DNA of 64,000 nt from Flavobacteriaceae bacterium LYZ1037 (GTDB lineage: Bacteria; Bacteroidota; Bacteroidia; Flavobacteriales; Flavobacteriaceae): contig QFWS01000002.1 in assembly GCA_003144015.1 (NCBI GenBank), forward strand, positions 496,001-560,000, read 5' to 3'. The notes beneath the pieces were generated by a model. The model worked only from the letters and a program-made list of their open reading frames with translations, made no database searches and was not told the DNA's origin. The number at the start of each line of letters is the position of its first letter. Position 1 is the stretch's first letter. Below, piece by piece: positions 1 to 9,444 of the stretch. A program made the translations under genes and the position numbers.

Positions 1-170
1 TTAATTTAAAATACTCAAAGAAACTCAAAATAGACATTAGTGGCTAATACATATCCTTTTTTTAAAAATAATGAATTTTTACTGAAAAATATTCAAGCAA
101 AATGCTATTTAGTATCTTGAAATCATGGAATTATATGTCTTGAAATTTTATTAATCTATCTATTTTGCAG

Positions 171-178
171 TATATTTG
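171..178 (+). promoter_or_regulatory. -7 promoter element of trkA-trkH
   Basis: TATATTTG fits the Bacteroidota primary-sigma -7 consensus TAnnTTTG and lies 24 bases before the trkA start. No convincing -33 TTG was seen at the usual spacing. The rest of bases 1-202 is AT-rich with no gene or other structure that I can support. Confidence 0.55.
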
Positions 179-202
179 CCCTACTTTATTATTTGAAAAC
201 AC

Positions 203-1552
203 ATGAAAATAATTATTGCTGGAGCTGGTGAAGTTGGATTTCATTTAGCAAAATTATTGTCTTACGAATCTCAAGAAATTACCTTAATAGATACCAATAA
301 AGAGAGTCTTACGTATGCAGACAATCATTTAGACATCAAAGTAATTAAAGGCGATGCAACATCTATTTCAGTTTTAAAAGACGCTAGAATTGAATCTAGC
401 GATCTATTAATAGCAGTTACCTCTTCTGAAACTACAAACATAACCGTTTGTGTTTTAGCAAAACAGCTTGGATCTAAAAGAACCATAGCTAGAATTTCGA
501 ATACCGAATTAATTAATCATAAAGAAGAAATAGATTTCACCAAACTAGGAATAGACGAGTTAATTTCACCTGAAGCTTTAGCTGCATCAGAAATTGAATT
601 GCTTTTAAATCAATCGGCTTTTAATGATAGTTATGAGTTTGAAGGTGGTGCTTTAACAATGGTTGGATTAAGCTTGTCTAGAACTGCTGCATTTGTTGGG
701 AAAACGGTTCAGGAAGCTGCTAAAATATTTCCAGAAATTCATTTTGTACCAATAGCTATTCAACGCTTTGGAACACAATACACGATTATTCCAAGAGGAG
801 ATACACAATTTAAGGAAGGAGATAATGTCGTTTTTATTACCTCTGAAGGTGGTGGTCAAGAACTTTGTACACTTACGGGGAAAATCAATACTGAAATTAG
901 AAATGTCATGATTCTGGGTGGAAGTAAAATTGGTTATAAAACAGCTAGAGATTTAAGTAAATTTTATTCCAATGTCAAACTTATCGAAAAAGATAGAGAT
1001 AGAGCATTCGACTTAGCCGATGAGCTATCCGATGTACTTGTAATTAATGGAGATGGTAGGAATGTCGATTTGCTCGATGAAGAAAGCCTCAAGGATATGG
1101 ATGCCTTTATTGCCGTAACAGGAAATTCTGAAACCAATATCATGTCTTGTCTGGTAGCTAAATCCAAAGGTGTTAGAAAGACCATTGCATTGGTTGAAAA
1201 TATGGATTATTTTGAATTATCTCATTCCATAGGAATAGATACTTTAATTAATAAAAAACTATTAGCAGCTAATAATATCTTTAGATATATTAGAAAAGGT
1301 GAAGTTATTGCTATGACAAAGCTTAATAACATGAATGCCGAGTTATTAGAGTTTCAAGTAAAGCCCACATCAAAAATTTGTAACAGATTAATTAAAGATG
1401 TCGATTTTCCAAGATCAGCAATTATTGGAGGTGTTATTAGAAACGGAAAAGGACATACAGCACTTGGAGATTTTAAAATTGGTGTTGCAGATAAAGTAGT
1501 TGTTTGTTGTTTGCCTAGGTCTATTAAACAAGTAGAAAAATTATTCCTATAA
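203..1552 (+). CDS. trkA: Trk potassium uptake system regulatory subunit TrkA
   Basis: This is the cytoplasmic, nucleotide-binding regulator of the Trk K+ uptake channel. The 449-residue protein has two RCK halves, each a Rossmann domain followed by a TrkA-C domain. The first begins at residue 1 with GAGEVGFHLA and the second near residue 233 with GGSKIGYKTA. An acidic position with the sequence GDAT follows the first nucleotide-binding fold. The length is normal for two-RCK TrkA proteins. It is followed after nine bases by trkH, so the pair forms an operon from the promoter at 171. The annotation is secure. Confidence 0.95.
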   Translation: MKIIIAGAGEVGFHLAKLLSYESQEITLIDTNKESLTYADNHLDIKVIKGDATSISVLKDARIESSDLLIAVTSSETTNITVCVLAKQLGSKRTIARISNTELINHKEEIDFTKLGIDELISPEALAASEIELLLNQSAFNDSYEFEGGALTMVGLSLSRTAAFVGKTVQEAAKIFPEIHFVPIAIQRFGTQYTIIPRGDTQFKEGDNVVFITSEGGGQELCTLTGKINTEIRNVMILGGSKIGYKTARDLSKFYSNVKLIEKDRDRAFDLADELSDVLVINGDGRNVDLLDEESLKDMDAFIAVTGNSETNIMSCLVAKSKGVRKTIALVENMDYFELSHSIGIDTLINKKLLAANNIFRYIRKGEVIAMTKLNNMNAELLEFQVKPTSKICNRLIKDVDFPRSAIIGGVIRNGKGHTALGDFKIGVADKVVVCCLPRSIKQVEKLFL

Positions 1553-1561
1553 TAAAAATCT

Positions 1562-3055
1562 GTGAAACTCAACTATAAAATAATATTTCATTTTTTAGGA
1601 CTGCTTTTATTATTTAATGGTGGTTTTATGTTGTTGTCCTCTTTAATAAGTTTCATTTATAAAGACGGCGTAACTTCCAAACTTTTTATTTCTGGAGGAT
1701 TAACTATATTGTTAGGTCTTACAGCCATGTACAATACCAAAGACCACAACAAAGAAATGAATAAACGTGAAGGTTATATTGTTGTAGCCTTTGGGTGGAT
1801 TGTTATGGCGTTGTCTGGTACCATTCCTTATTTATTAACTGGGAGTATAACAAGTTTTACAGATGCTTTTTTTGAAACCATGTCTGGTTATACAACTACG
1901 GGAGCCACTATTTTAAATGATATTGAAATTGTTCCAGAGGGCGTTTTATTTTGGAGAAGTTTAACCCATTGGATTGGTGGTATGGGAATTATTGTTTTAG
2001 CCATAGCCATTTTACCATTACTTGGTATTGGAGGAATGCAAATGTTTGCAGCTGAAGCACCAGGCCCAAGTGCAGATAAATTACATCCAAGAATTACTGA
2101 TACTGCAAAGCGTTTGTGGCTTATTTATTTTGGATATACTGTTGCAGAAACCATCCTGCTAAAAGTTGCAGGGATGTCTTTTTTCGATGCCATAAATCAT
2201 TCTATGTGTACGTTATCCACTGGAGGTTTTTCAACTAAAAATGCCAGTGTTGCTTATTGGAATGGGCAACCTGTTATTCAGTATATTATTATTGTCTTTA
2301 TGTTCTTGGCAGGAACTAATTTTGTGTTAAGTTATTTTGCCTTTAAAGGAAAAGTTCAAAAAATAATAAAAGATGAAGAGCTAAAACTATACTTTAAATT
2401 TATTGTAATTTTTACTGTTATAGCTTCACTAATTATTTATTTTAAAGCAGATCTATCTGAATCGTCCATCTATCATCCTATGGTTTGGGGTGAAGCAGAA
2501 AGTTCTTTTAGACATGCCTTGTTTCAAGTGCTTTCCATAGTAACAACCACTGGTTTTGTAACAGCAGATTACACCTTGTGGACACCCTTTTTAATGGTGT
2601 TCTTTTTTGGACTCATGTTTTTAGGTGGTTCTGCAGGTAGTACCTCCGGTAGTGTTAAGGTCGTTAGGCATTTGATACTTATTAAAAACGGTTTTTTAGA
2701 ATTTAAAAGAGCCTTGCATCCAAATGCTATTTTACCTGTTAGATATAATAACAAAGCAGTAACTGGAGATATTGTTTTTAATATCCTTGCTTTCTTTATA
2801 CTTTATATGCTTTCCTTTATTGTTGGTGCATTAGTGTTCTCTATGTTTAATATAGATTTTATGTCGTCTATTGGACTTTCAGCGTCAAGTTTAGGAAATG
2901 TTGGTCCAGCTCTTGGTAATTTTGGTCCCGTAAACAACTATGCAGCATTGCCACCTCTTGGTAAATTATGGGCTTCTTTTTTAATGCTTATAGGACGTTT
3001 AGAATTATTTACGGTTCTTATTTTATTAACGCCTTTCTTTTGGCGTAATCGTTAA
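1562..3055 (+). CDS. trkH: Trk potassium uptake system membrane subunit TrkH
   Basis: This is the integral inner-membrane K+ channel that works with TrkA. The 497-residue protein is strongly hydrophobic. It carries four pore-loop segments with the filter glycines, seen as TTTGATIL near residue 115, TLSTGGFST near 220, VTTTGFVTA near 325 and SSLGNVGPALGNFG near 445. The start is GTG at 1562. The first in-frame ATG lies about 21 codons inside the first membrane segment, so GTG is preferred. It lies nine bases after trkA and is co-transcribed with it. Confidence 0.95.
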   Translation: MKLNYKIIFHFLGLLLLFNGGFMLLSSLISFIYKDGVTSKLFISGGLTILLGLTAMYNTKDHNKEMNKREGYIVVAFGWIVMALSGTIPYLLTGSITSFTDAFFETMSGYTTTGATILNDIEIVPEGVLFWRSLTHWIGGMGIIVLAIAILPLLGIGGMQMFAAEAPGPSADKLHPRITDTAKRLWLIYFGYTVAETILLKVAGMSFFDAINHSMCTLSTGGFSTKNASVAYWNGQPVIQYIIIVFMFLAGTNFVLSYFAFKGKVQKIIKDEELKLYFKFIVIFTVIASLIIYFKADLSESSIYHPMVWGEAESSFRHALFQVLSIVTTTGFVTADYTLWTPFLMVFFFGLMFLGGSAGSTSGSVKVVRHLILIKNGFLEFKRALHPNAILPVRYNNKAVTGDIVFNILAFFILYMLSFIVGALVFSMFNIDFMSSIGLSASSLGNVGPALGNFGPVNNYAALPPLGKLWASFLMLIGRLELFTVLILLTPFFWRNR

Positions 3056-3248
3056 TTATTCCTCATTTAGTTGTAACATTTTGTAAGTATTTACTACTTA
3101 TATATAAAGCGCTTTTATAGATCGAAAACTGATGTTCTTTGAGTGTGACCTCAATACAAACTATCTTTTATATGTTATAGAATCAACATCGTAAACATGA
3201 TTTGATTTGTTGTACTATTTTACTCGTTTCATTTTAAAAACTATTATT

Positions 3249-3512
3249 ATGGGTGGAGAAGGATCAATGATGCAAATGATACATACTTTAAGAAATAATA
3301 AAAGTATGTTGACTAAAAGGAAAGATCGACGTGTTATTAATGGAAGTTATTCTGGTGAAAAACTTGAATTTAACAATACTTCAACTCAAGAAGATTTAAT
3401 AAGAATAAGGTTAAGACTTCAAAAAGAAAGAAAACAAATGCTATTAAAAACAACCGTTATATTTAGTGTTTTTATGTGCTTATTATTGCGTGTGATTATG
3501 TACTTTTTTTAA
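3249..3512 (+). CDS. small conserved membrane protein of unknown function
   Basis: An 87-residue protein starting MGGEGSMMQMIHTLRNN. It has a basic middle segment (KRKDRR), a charged helix rich in Arg/Lys/Glu (residues 50-68) and one C-terminal membrane helix ending in MYFF at the last residue. The frame is open upstream to a TTG at 3207. I place the start at the ATG at 3249 because the glycine-rich MGGEG start looks like the true N terminus and the upstream residues add only an uncharacteristic hydrophobic stretch. A strong hairpin follows directly. No function can be assigned. A cytoplasmic basic domain anchored at its C terminus is the likely topology. Confidence 0.7.
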   Translation: MGGEGSMMQMIHTLRNNKSMLTKRKDRRVINGSYSGEKLEFNNTSTQEDLIRIRLRLQKERKQMLLKTTVIFSVFMCLLLRVIMYFF

Positions 3513-3519
3513 TAAAAAA

Positions 3520-3543
3520 AAATCCACTAGAAATAGTGGATTT
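3520..3543. terminator. bidirectional intrinsic terminator
   Basis: A perfect 10-bp stem (AAATCCACTA / TAGTGGATTT) with a GAAA tetraloop. It has an A-tract on the left and a T-rich stretch on the right. It sits between the convergent small membrane protein gene and the aminotransferase gene, so it can serve both. Confidence 0.85.
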
Positions 3544-3569
3544 GTGTTTTTATGAAGTGTTATTGACTA

Positions 3570-4757
3570 CTAACTAACAGCTTTTTTAATGCGCTTTATA
3601 GCTTCAATAATTTGTTCTTGACTTGCAGCATAACTGATGCGAATACAATCTGGATTTCCAAAAGCTTCACCGGTAACGGTTGCAACTAGCGCTTCTTCTA
3701 AAAGATATAATGAAAAATCGGTTGCATTATTAATGGTTTTTCCTTTTAAGGTTTTCCCGAAGTAATAAGAGATGTTTGGAAACACATAAAAAGCACCTTC
3801 TGGTGTGTTGGTTTGAAAACCTTCAACTTCTGAAAGTAAATTTAATACCAAGTCTCTACGGATTTTAAATTCGTCAATCATGAATTTAACACGTGTAGGA
3901 GGTTCATTTAAAGCTGTAATAGTTGCACGCTGTGCAATACAATTGGCACCACTTGTAATTTGGCCTTGCATTTTATTGCAAGCACGAGCAATAACTTCTG
4001 GAGCTCCAATATACCCAATTCTCCAACCTGTCATAGCAAAAGCTTTCGAAACACCATTTACTGTAACAGTTCTATCGAACATATCATCAAATTGAGCCAT
4101 GCTTGCGTGACCCTCGGTTGTGAAATTGATGTGTTCGTAAATTTCATCTGAAACCACGTAGATATCTGGATACTTTTGAAGTACATCAGCCAAAGCACGT
4201 AATTCTTCAGTACTGTATAGCGACCCACTTGGATTACAAGGAGAGCTGTACCAAATCATTTTTGTCTTTGGTGTAATGGCAGCTTCCAGTTGTTCTGGAG
4301 TCATTTTGAAATCGTTGTCAATAGATGTTTTTACTTCTACTGGAACACCTTCAAAAAGTTCAACAATATCAGCATAACTTACCCAATAAGGGCAAGGCAA
4401 TATAACTTCGTCACCTTTATTTATTAATACAGAAGCCACATTTGCTAATGCTTGTTTTGCACCTGTAGAAACAACAATTTGAGGTAAGCTGTAATTTAAA
4501 TTATTATCGCGTTTAAACTTGGTAATAATGGCTTCTTTTAATTCTACATATCCATCTACAGGAGAATAGGAATTATAATTTTCGTTGATGGCTTGAATAG
4601 CCGCATTTTTAATATAATCTGGTGTGTTAAAATCTGGCTCGCCAAGACTTAACCCAATAATGTCTTTTCCTTGTGCTTTAAGTTCTCTAGTCTTTGCTGC
4701 CATAGCTAAAGTAGCAGACGTTGACATGTTTAAAACTCTCTCTGAAAGTAGGCTCAT
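3570..4757 (-). CDS. class I pyridoxal-phosphate aminotransferase, aspartate aminotransferase type
   Basis: A cytoplasmic PLP enzyme that moves amino groups between amino acids and 2-oxoacids, most likely aspartate/2-oxoglutarate. The 395-residue length fits subfamily I-beta. Visible signatures are SLGEPDFNTP near residue 37, CNPSG near residue 175 and SKAFAMTGWRIGY, in which Lys238 is the Schiff-base lysine. Substrate choice (aspartate, aromatic or prephenate) cannot be decided from sequence, so no symbol is given. Its gene ends at the terminator at 3520 and lies 31 bases after the desaturase gene on the same strand. Confidence 0.88.
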   Translation of the reverse strand: MSLLSERVLNMSTSATLAMAAKTRELKAQGKDIIGLSLGEPDFNTPDYIKNAAIQAINENYNSYSPVDGYVELKEAIITKFKRDNNLNYSLPQIVVSTGAKQALANVASVLINKGDEVILPCPYWVSYADIVELFEGVPVEVKTSIDNDFKMTPEQLEAAITPKTKMIWYSSPCNPSGSLYSTEELRALADVLQKYPDIYVVSDEIYEHINFTTEGHASMAQFDDMFDRTVTVNGVSKAFAMTGWRIGYIGAPEVIARACNKMQGQITSGANCIAQRATITALNEPPTRVKFMIDEFKIRRDLVLNLLSEVEGFQTNTPEGAFYVFPNISYYFGKTLKGKTINNATDFSLYLLEEALVATVTGEAFGNPDCIRISYAASQEQIIEAIKRIKKAVS

Positions 4758-4788
4758 GTTGGTTAGTTGTTTAATAGTGCAAATTAGT

Positions 4789-5901
4789 TTAGGCCATTGT
4801 AGGCTTTTTTCCTAATACTTTTAATTGTTGATAATGTTCAGCAATGGCTGTCCAAATAGAATTGTACTCATTGTATGGCAAGCTAAATTCATGTGCAGTC
4901 TCTTTAACAATTTTTGCTATATTTTTATAATGCACATGACTTATGTTTGAAAATAAATGATGCTCTACTTGTCTGTTTAAGCCTCCTGTATAGAATTCTA
5001 CCAACCAACTTTTAGGAGAAAAATTAGATGTAGTAAATAATTGATGAATTGCCCAAGTGTTTTTCATGTTTCCATTTTCATCGGGTAATGGCATTTCTGT
5101 ATTAGGCATCACGTGCGCTAATTGAAAAATAACACTTAGGATAATTCCAGCTGTATAATGCATGATTAGAAAGCCAATTAAAACTTGCCACCAAGCATAG
5201 CCTAACGCCAACGGTAAAACTACCCAGATAGAATAATAAACTATTTTACCAATTATTAATTTGGTCCATTGCGTAGCTGGTTTCGGAAAATCTCCATAAG
5301 ATAATTTCCTTTTTAAATACACATAGGTTTGTTTGAAATCTGTAGTAATTGCCCAATTAACAGTTAGTAATCCGTATAACAAAAAGGCATAGTATTTTTG
5401 AAATTGATGAATTTTCAACCATTTAGAATGTTTCGAAAAACGGATGATTCTTCCAGCATCAATGTCTTCGTCATGTCCTTGAATGTTTGTATATGTATGG
5501 TGTAAAACATTGTGTTGTACTTTCCAATTATAATCATTTCCAGCAAGAATATGGATGCTACTTCCCATTAATCTATTGACCCATTTTTTACTAGAAAAAG
5601 AACCATGGTTTGCATCATGCATCACATTCATGCCAACTCCAGCCATTCCAATTCCAATCACCATCATAGAGATAATTTGCAACCAAGTTGGTAAATCTAC
5701 AGTAAGTAATAAAACTAAAGGGCCAAGTAATAAGGTAAACATAACTATAGCTTTTATATATAGTTTCCAGTTACCTGTTTTTTTAATATTATTTTCTTTG
5801 AAATAGTTGTTAACACGTTTGTTTAGTGTCCTGAAAAATTTTGCAGAGTCTGTTCTAGAGAAAGTTAATGTTTGTTTTGTCATGCTATTATTTTTACTCA
5901 A
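4789..5901 (-). CDS. membrane fatty-acid (acyl-CoA) desaturase, front-end type
   Basis: A di-iron integral membrane desaturase. The 370-residue protein has the three histidine boxes of the family: HDANH at 95-99, HNVLHH at 130-135 and QVEHH at 311-315. Hydrophobic segments lie near 50-90, 170-185 and 225-262. The glutamine in the third box is typical of front-end (delta-5/6) and related desaturases. There is no fused cytochrome b5 domain, so electrons must come from a separate carrier. The likely role is membrane-lipid unsaturation. Regiospecificity cannot be read from sequence. Confidence 0.9.
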   Translation of the reverse strand: MSKNNSMTKQTLTFSRTDSAKFFRTLNKRVNNYFKENNIKKTGNWKLYIKAIVMFTLLLGPLVLLLTVDLPTWLQIISMMVIGIGMAGVGMNVMHDANHGSFSSKKWVNRLMGSSIHILAGNDYNWKVQHNVLHHTYTNIQGHDEDIDAGRIIRFSKHSKWLKIHQFQKYYAFLLYGLLTVNWAITTDFKQTYVYLKRKLSYGDFPKPATQWTKLIIGKIVYYSIWVVLPLALGYAWWQVLIGFLIMHYTAGIILSVIFQLAHVMPNTEMPLPDENGNMKNTWAIHQLFTTSNFSPKSWLVEFYTGGLNRQVEHHLFSNISHVHYKNIAKIVKETAHEFSLPYNEYNSIWTAIAEHYQQLKVLGKKPTMA

Positions 5902-5963
5902 TAATCGAGATTTAAAATTGCTCCAAGGTTTTTCACGAAATTAAATCGCTAACCTAAATAATG

Positions 5964-5983
5964 CCTCAAGAGTTTTCTTGAGG
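5964..5983. other. hairpin in the divergent desaturase/rsmG intergenic region
   Basis: A perfect 8-bp inverted repeat (CCTCAAGA / TCTTGAGG) around a GTTT loop. It lies about 60 bases upstream of the desaturase start. It is between divergent genes and lacks a T-tract, so it is not a terminator. It could be an operator or a leader hairpin of the desaturase mRNA. Confidence 0.35.
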
Positions 5984-6094
5984 AAGTTTATTATCATACA
6001 ACGTTATAAATCGAGTATCATATATGGTGCCAAAGATAAATAATAATGATGTGTATCTTAATAAAGTTTTCATAAAAATGCACAATAATTTAGC

Positions 6095-6102
6095 TATTTT
6101 TG
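6095..6102 (+). promoter_or_regulatory. -7 promoter element of rsmG
   Basis: TATTTTTG matches TAnnTTTG. Transcription would start about 6107-6109, downstream of the longest possible rsmG start (6024). This supports the ATG at 6120. Confidence 0.55.
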
Positions 6103-6119
6103 TGCAAAATTACATATTC

Positions 6120-6749
6120 ATGCAACTAATACTTAAGTATTTTCCTAACCTTACCGACGATCAAATTGATAAATTTACCAAACTAGAAGGGTTGTATCAA
6201 GACTGGAATTTGAAAATAAATGTGGTGTCTCGAAAGGATATAGATGAATTATATTTAAGACATGTGTTGCATTCTTTAGCCATTACTAAAGTTATAAACT
6301 TTAAGCCAGGATCTAAAATTATGGATGTAGGTACAGGAGGAGGATTTCCTGGAATTCCTTTAGCTATTTTGTTCCCTGAATGTTCTTTTCATTTGGTAGA
6401 TAGTATTGCAAAAAAACTAAAAGTAGTAGATGAGGTAGTTGAAGGTCTCGGTTTAGAAAATGTAAAAACTACCAATAAACGTGTTGAAGAAATAAAGGGG
6501 AACTACGATTTTATTGTAAGTAGAGCTGTTGCTGCTATGCCAACTTTTGTGCACTGGGTAAAAGGGAAAATTGCCAAAAAACAGAATCATGAGTTAAAGA
6601 ATGGTATTATATACTTAAAAGGTGGCGATTTAAGTGAAGAGCTTCAGAATTATAAAACAGCGACTATTTATAACATTACAGACTTCTTTCAGGAAGACTT
6701 TTTCGAAACAAAAAAAGTGGTGCATTTGCCTATGAAGTTTAGAGGGTAA
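6120..6749 (+). CDS. rsmG: 16S rRNA (guanine-527-N7) methyltransferase RsmG
   Basis: A SAM-dependent methyltransferase that modifies G527 of 16S rRNA. The product has 209 residues from the ATG at 6120, starting MQLILKYFPNLT as usual for the family. Motif I (MDVGTGGGFPGIPLA) and the downstream VSRAVAAM motif are visible. The frame is open upstream to 6024. That extension is rejected because it does not resemble the family and would begin before the promoter at 6095. The gene is followed by a strong bidirectional terminator. Confidence 0.93.
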   Translation: MQLILKYFPNLTDDQIDKFTKLEGLYQDWNLKINVVSRKDIDELYLRHVLHSLAITKVINFKPGSKIMDVGTGGGFPGIPLAILFPECSFHLVDSIAKKLKVVDEVVEGLGLENVKTTNKRVEEIKGNYDFIVSRAVAAMPTFVHWVKGKIAKKQNHELKNGIIYLKGGDLSEELQNYKTATIYNITDFFQEDFFETKKVVHLPMKFRG

Positions 6750-6768
6750 TCCTTAAAATAAATAGATT

Positions 6769-6809
6769 AAAAAGTAAAGCCTTCCAGTATTTGAAAGGCT
6801 TTACTTTTT
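6769..6809. terminator. bidirectional intrinsic terminator
   Basis: A 15-bp perfect stem (left arm 6769-6783, right arm 6795-6809, core AAAGCCTT/AAGGCTTT) with A/T flanks. It separates the convergent rsmG and the T9SS lipase-like gene. Confidence 0.9.
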
Positions 6810-6823
6810 TAATCGTAGTTCTT

Positions 6824-9289
6824 TTATTTTATAATCAGTTTTGTTTTTAAATTCAAATTAGTTTGGGTATCTACATTCAAGACATACATGCCAGAGGCTA
6901 AATGTATTGGTAGAGTTGTTCTGCTGCTAAGATCTGTATTCTGTTTGTAAACAAGCTTTCCTGTCATATCTACAATAGAAATACTGGCATCTTGATAATC
7001 TGTTGTACTAATTAAAGTCAGACTATTTGTAATTGGGTTTTGCTTTAGTTTAATATCGTCTTCAACAAAAGTATTATTTGAAACAGTTAAAGTATTGGTG
7101 TTTACAATTTCTTCCCAAGCAAATGTAACATTGTTTGGTGTTAGGGTAACATGACTTTCATTATTGTCTGGAATATACCAGTTTACAAAAGGTGTATTTG
7201 GGTTGGTGGTTGTTGTAGCGTCCCACGGTGTGTCTCCTGCTCCTAAATTTATATCTTGATACCAATCTGATGCTCCTCCATTAACCAATGCCATAGCGCT
7301 AACAGCAGGAATAAAATTAAAGTAATTGGTGCTTAAGCCAGCAAAAAACGCATCGATTGTTGGGTCGCCTCCAAAGTCGGCTGCTAATGCTCCTATGTCG
7401 AATAACCCCCCAGGTGCAGCATCTATGCCGTCTGAATATGCAGGGCCTCTAGCACTTTCATCCGTTTCTATGTCGCAAAAACAGATAAAAACAATGTCTA
7501 TCCATACTTCACTAATTTTTGCAGTTGTATTGCTTTTAGGCGTTAACCAAGCGTCTAAATAAGCATCAGTTAAAACTGCAACGTTTTCAATAAATACATC
7601 TAAAACTTGCTGTCCAGCTGTTACAGGAGTATTATTTTTATTTAGATATGCTGCACCAATACCACTACCATTTATCAATGAGACATTTCGTGTGTCTTCT
7701 GGGTAGCCAGAAGTTGTTAAAGCATTCATTCTATTATAGAAAATGGGATTAAATGGATGAGCTTCAGGTAGAAGTTTTGTTGGATCGAAGTCTAGGTTGT
7801 TTCCACTTGCTAAATGCGCTTCATATTGGTCAAGTAGCATTTGTCTAGCTGCTCCAGATTTTAACATGCCTTCAACAACAGGTCTTATTGCTTCAATGCT
7901 ATAATCGCCCAATGGTGTATCTAATCCATAACCTAAATAATTAAATAAATGTTGAAAACCAATTGGGACATTTGCCCCTAAATGTGGCGAGTCGAAAGAC
8001 ATCCAAAGCCTAGTTTCATGGTCTTGGTTTTGGTTTTCCATAAAGTTTAATGCATAACGAGAAATTAGACCTCCCATACTTGGGCCAATAACAACATTTT
8101 GTTCTGAGCCAATTTTTTGAGAATTGATAAGATTTATAACCTCTACTGTAGACATTGCGTTTCGTTCAATATAATCTGAGCCACCATCAATTAAAGTGCT
8201 TCCAGCATAATCTGCAGTGTCAATCACGCCATCGTTATTTACATCGGTAGAATTAGCCATAGATTGAAAAGAGCCATTAGATAAAATAAAATATTGAGGA
8301 TGATTGATAATTACAATATCAAAATTTTCTTCATTTCGAATTCTAGTTCCAAGGTTCAGAGTATCTCCGGGACTTACTACATAGTTTAATAAATCATAGA
8401 TGTCTGTCGTGTTTCTTGAATCTGCTGGGTCGAAACCGTCGATAAGAAAAATAGGTTTATCTAAAACATTGTCTGCTCCTAAAAACACTTCGTATTCTGC
8501 CATCCCAGCTGTGCTTACGGTTCCGCTATAAACACTTAAATCTGGAACATCTGTTGAGATAACTTCATTAACAATACGTTGATTATTTGCAGCATGAATA
8601 TCAGAATTGTTAGATTGTATTTTAAGATTTGATGTTCTACTTATACTACTTCCATCTGAAAATTGAATTTGAAATTGGATGTGTTTATTGCCACCACTAA
8701 TATAATTTACTTGGATTGGAGCGTTGAAATTTAGTGTTTGAAAACCTCTGCCATCATCAAAATCTGCTTTAACTTCAATAATGTTTTGTTGTGTATTGTT
8801 AAAATAAAAATCAGATTCCAGTTCAAAATTGGTTTTCAACCCCTTTTTAGTAATGCTTAAAGGAGCAATAATTGTTGAAGTGTTTTCTGTGAAAATGTAT
8901 TCAGAAGTATTTCGTAAAACGGTAAGGTCTTCAATTCTAATTTTACCTTCGTTTAAAACTTGTTTGTTTAAAGATTCATATTCAGCATGTAGTAAACCAA
9001 TTTTTATTGTTTCTGCATATGAAACCGTTTTTGTGAAATTTTGCAATTGTTTTACGGCAGAAAACCTATTTAACTCGTCGCTGTTAGATAGTTCTTTATA
9101 AGCTTGAATAAACGTGTACATGCCATTTTGTGAGTAGTTTTTTCCTATTGGTGAGAATGGTGAGGCGTTTTTAATAAATAGATCTGTTTTCATATCAGAC
9201 TTATCAAGTTTTGAATAATCTAATGTTTGCATTTTTTGTGCAAATGAAAAAGTAGAAATGAATACAAATAAAAGGGAAATTTTTTTCAT
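6824..9289 (-). CDS. secreted lipase/esterase-like alpha/beta hydrolase with T9SS type A sorting domain
   Basis: An 821-residue exported protein. The signal peptide starts MKKISLLFVFISTFSFAQ; I chose this ATG at 9289 because the signal peptide begins there, although the frame is open to 9313. A central region has an alpha/beta-hydrolase nucleophile elbow, GPSMGG, with Ser404, preceded by a segment (DGFDPADSRN) resembling the beta-strand region of lipases. The last ~80 residues form a type A T9SS sorting domain (LKQNPITNSL through a final LIIK). It would be secreted or attached to the cell surface by the type IX system. Its substrate is unknown. Confidence 0.85.
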   Translation of the reverse strand: MKKISLLFVFISTFSFAQKMQTLDYSKLDKSDMKTDLFIKNASPFSPIGKNYSQNGMYTFIQAYKELSNSDELNRFSAVKQLQNFTKTVSYAETIKIGLLHAEYESLNKQVLNEGKIRIEDLTVLRNTSEYIFTENTSTIIAPLSITKKGLKTNFELESDFYFNNTQQNIIEVKADFDDGRGFQTLNFNAPIQVNYISGGNKHIQFQIQFSDGSSISRTSNLKIQSNNSDIHAANNQRIVNEVISTDVPDLSVYSGTVSTAGMAEYEVFLGADNVLDKPIFLIDGFDPADSRNTTDIYDLLNYVVSPGDTLNLGTRIRNEENFDIVIINHPQYFILSNGSFQSMANSTDVNNDGVIDTADYAGSTLIDGGSDYIERNAMSTVEVINLINSQKIGSEQNVVIGPSMGGLISRYALNFMENQNQDHETRLWMSFDSPHLGANVPIGFQHLFNYLGYGLDTPLGDYSIEAIRPVVEGMLKSGAARQMLLDQYEAHLASGNNLDFDPTKLLPEAHPFNPIFYNRMNALTTSGYPEDTRNVSLINGSGIGAAYLNKNNTPVTAGQQVLDVFIENVAVLTDAYLDAWLTPKSNTTAKISEVWIDIVFICFCDIETDESARGPAYSDGIDAAPGGLFDIGALAADFGGDPTIDAFFAGLSTNYFNFIPAVSAMALVNGGASDWYQDINLGAGDTPWDATTTTNPNTPFVNWYIPDNNESHVTLTPNNVTFAWEEIVNTNTLTVSNNTFVEDDIKLKQNPITNSLTLISTTDYQDASISIVDMTGKLVYKQNTDLSSRTTLPIHLASGMYVLNVDTQTNLNLKTKLIIK

Positions 9290-9397
9290 TGGAATTGGAT
9301 TGATTAATAGCAAATAAAAAGACTTGTTTATACAATAAGTTCAATTTATTCTTCCAATTTAATGAAAATATAAAACCGATGAGCTAAAAGAGCAAAA

Positions 9398-9430
9398 AAA
9401 AACTCCCAAACAATGAGTTTGGGAGTTTTT
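9398..9430 (-). terminator. intrinsic terminator of pruA
   Basis: A 14-bp perfect stem (AAAAACTCCCAAAC / GTTTGGGAGTTTTT) with a 5-base loop. On the minus strand it is followed by a T-tract and lies just past the pruA stop codon. Confidence 0.9.
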
Positions 9431-9444
9431 AAATTCATATAATT

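Noticed and set aside
3207-3248. TTG start for the small membrane protein
   Set aside because: The ATG at 3249 gives a compact protein with a conserved-looking MGGEG start; the extension is a short hydrophobic stretch of low confidence.
6024-6119. N-terminal extension of RsmG
   Set aside because: It lies upstream of the promoter element at 6095 and does not resemble RsmG; the family start is at 6120.
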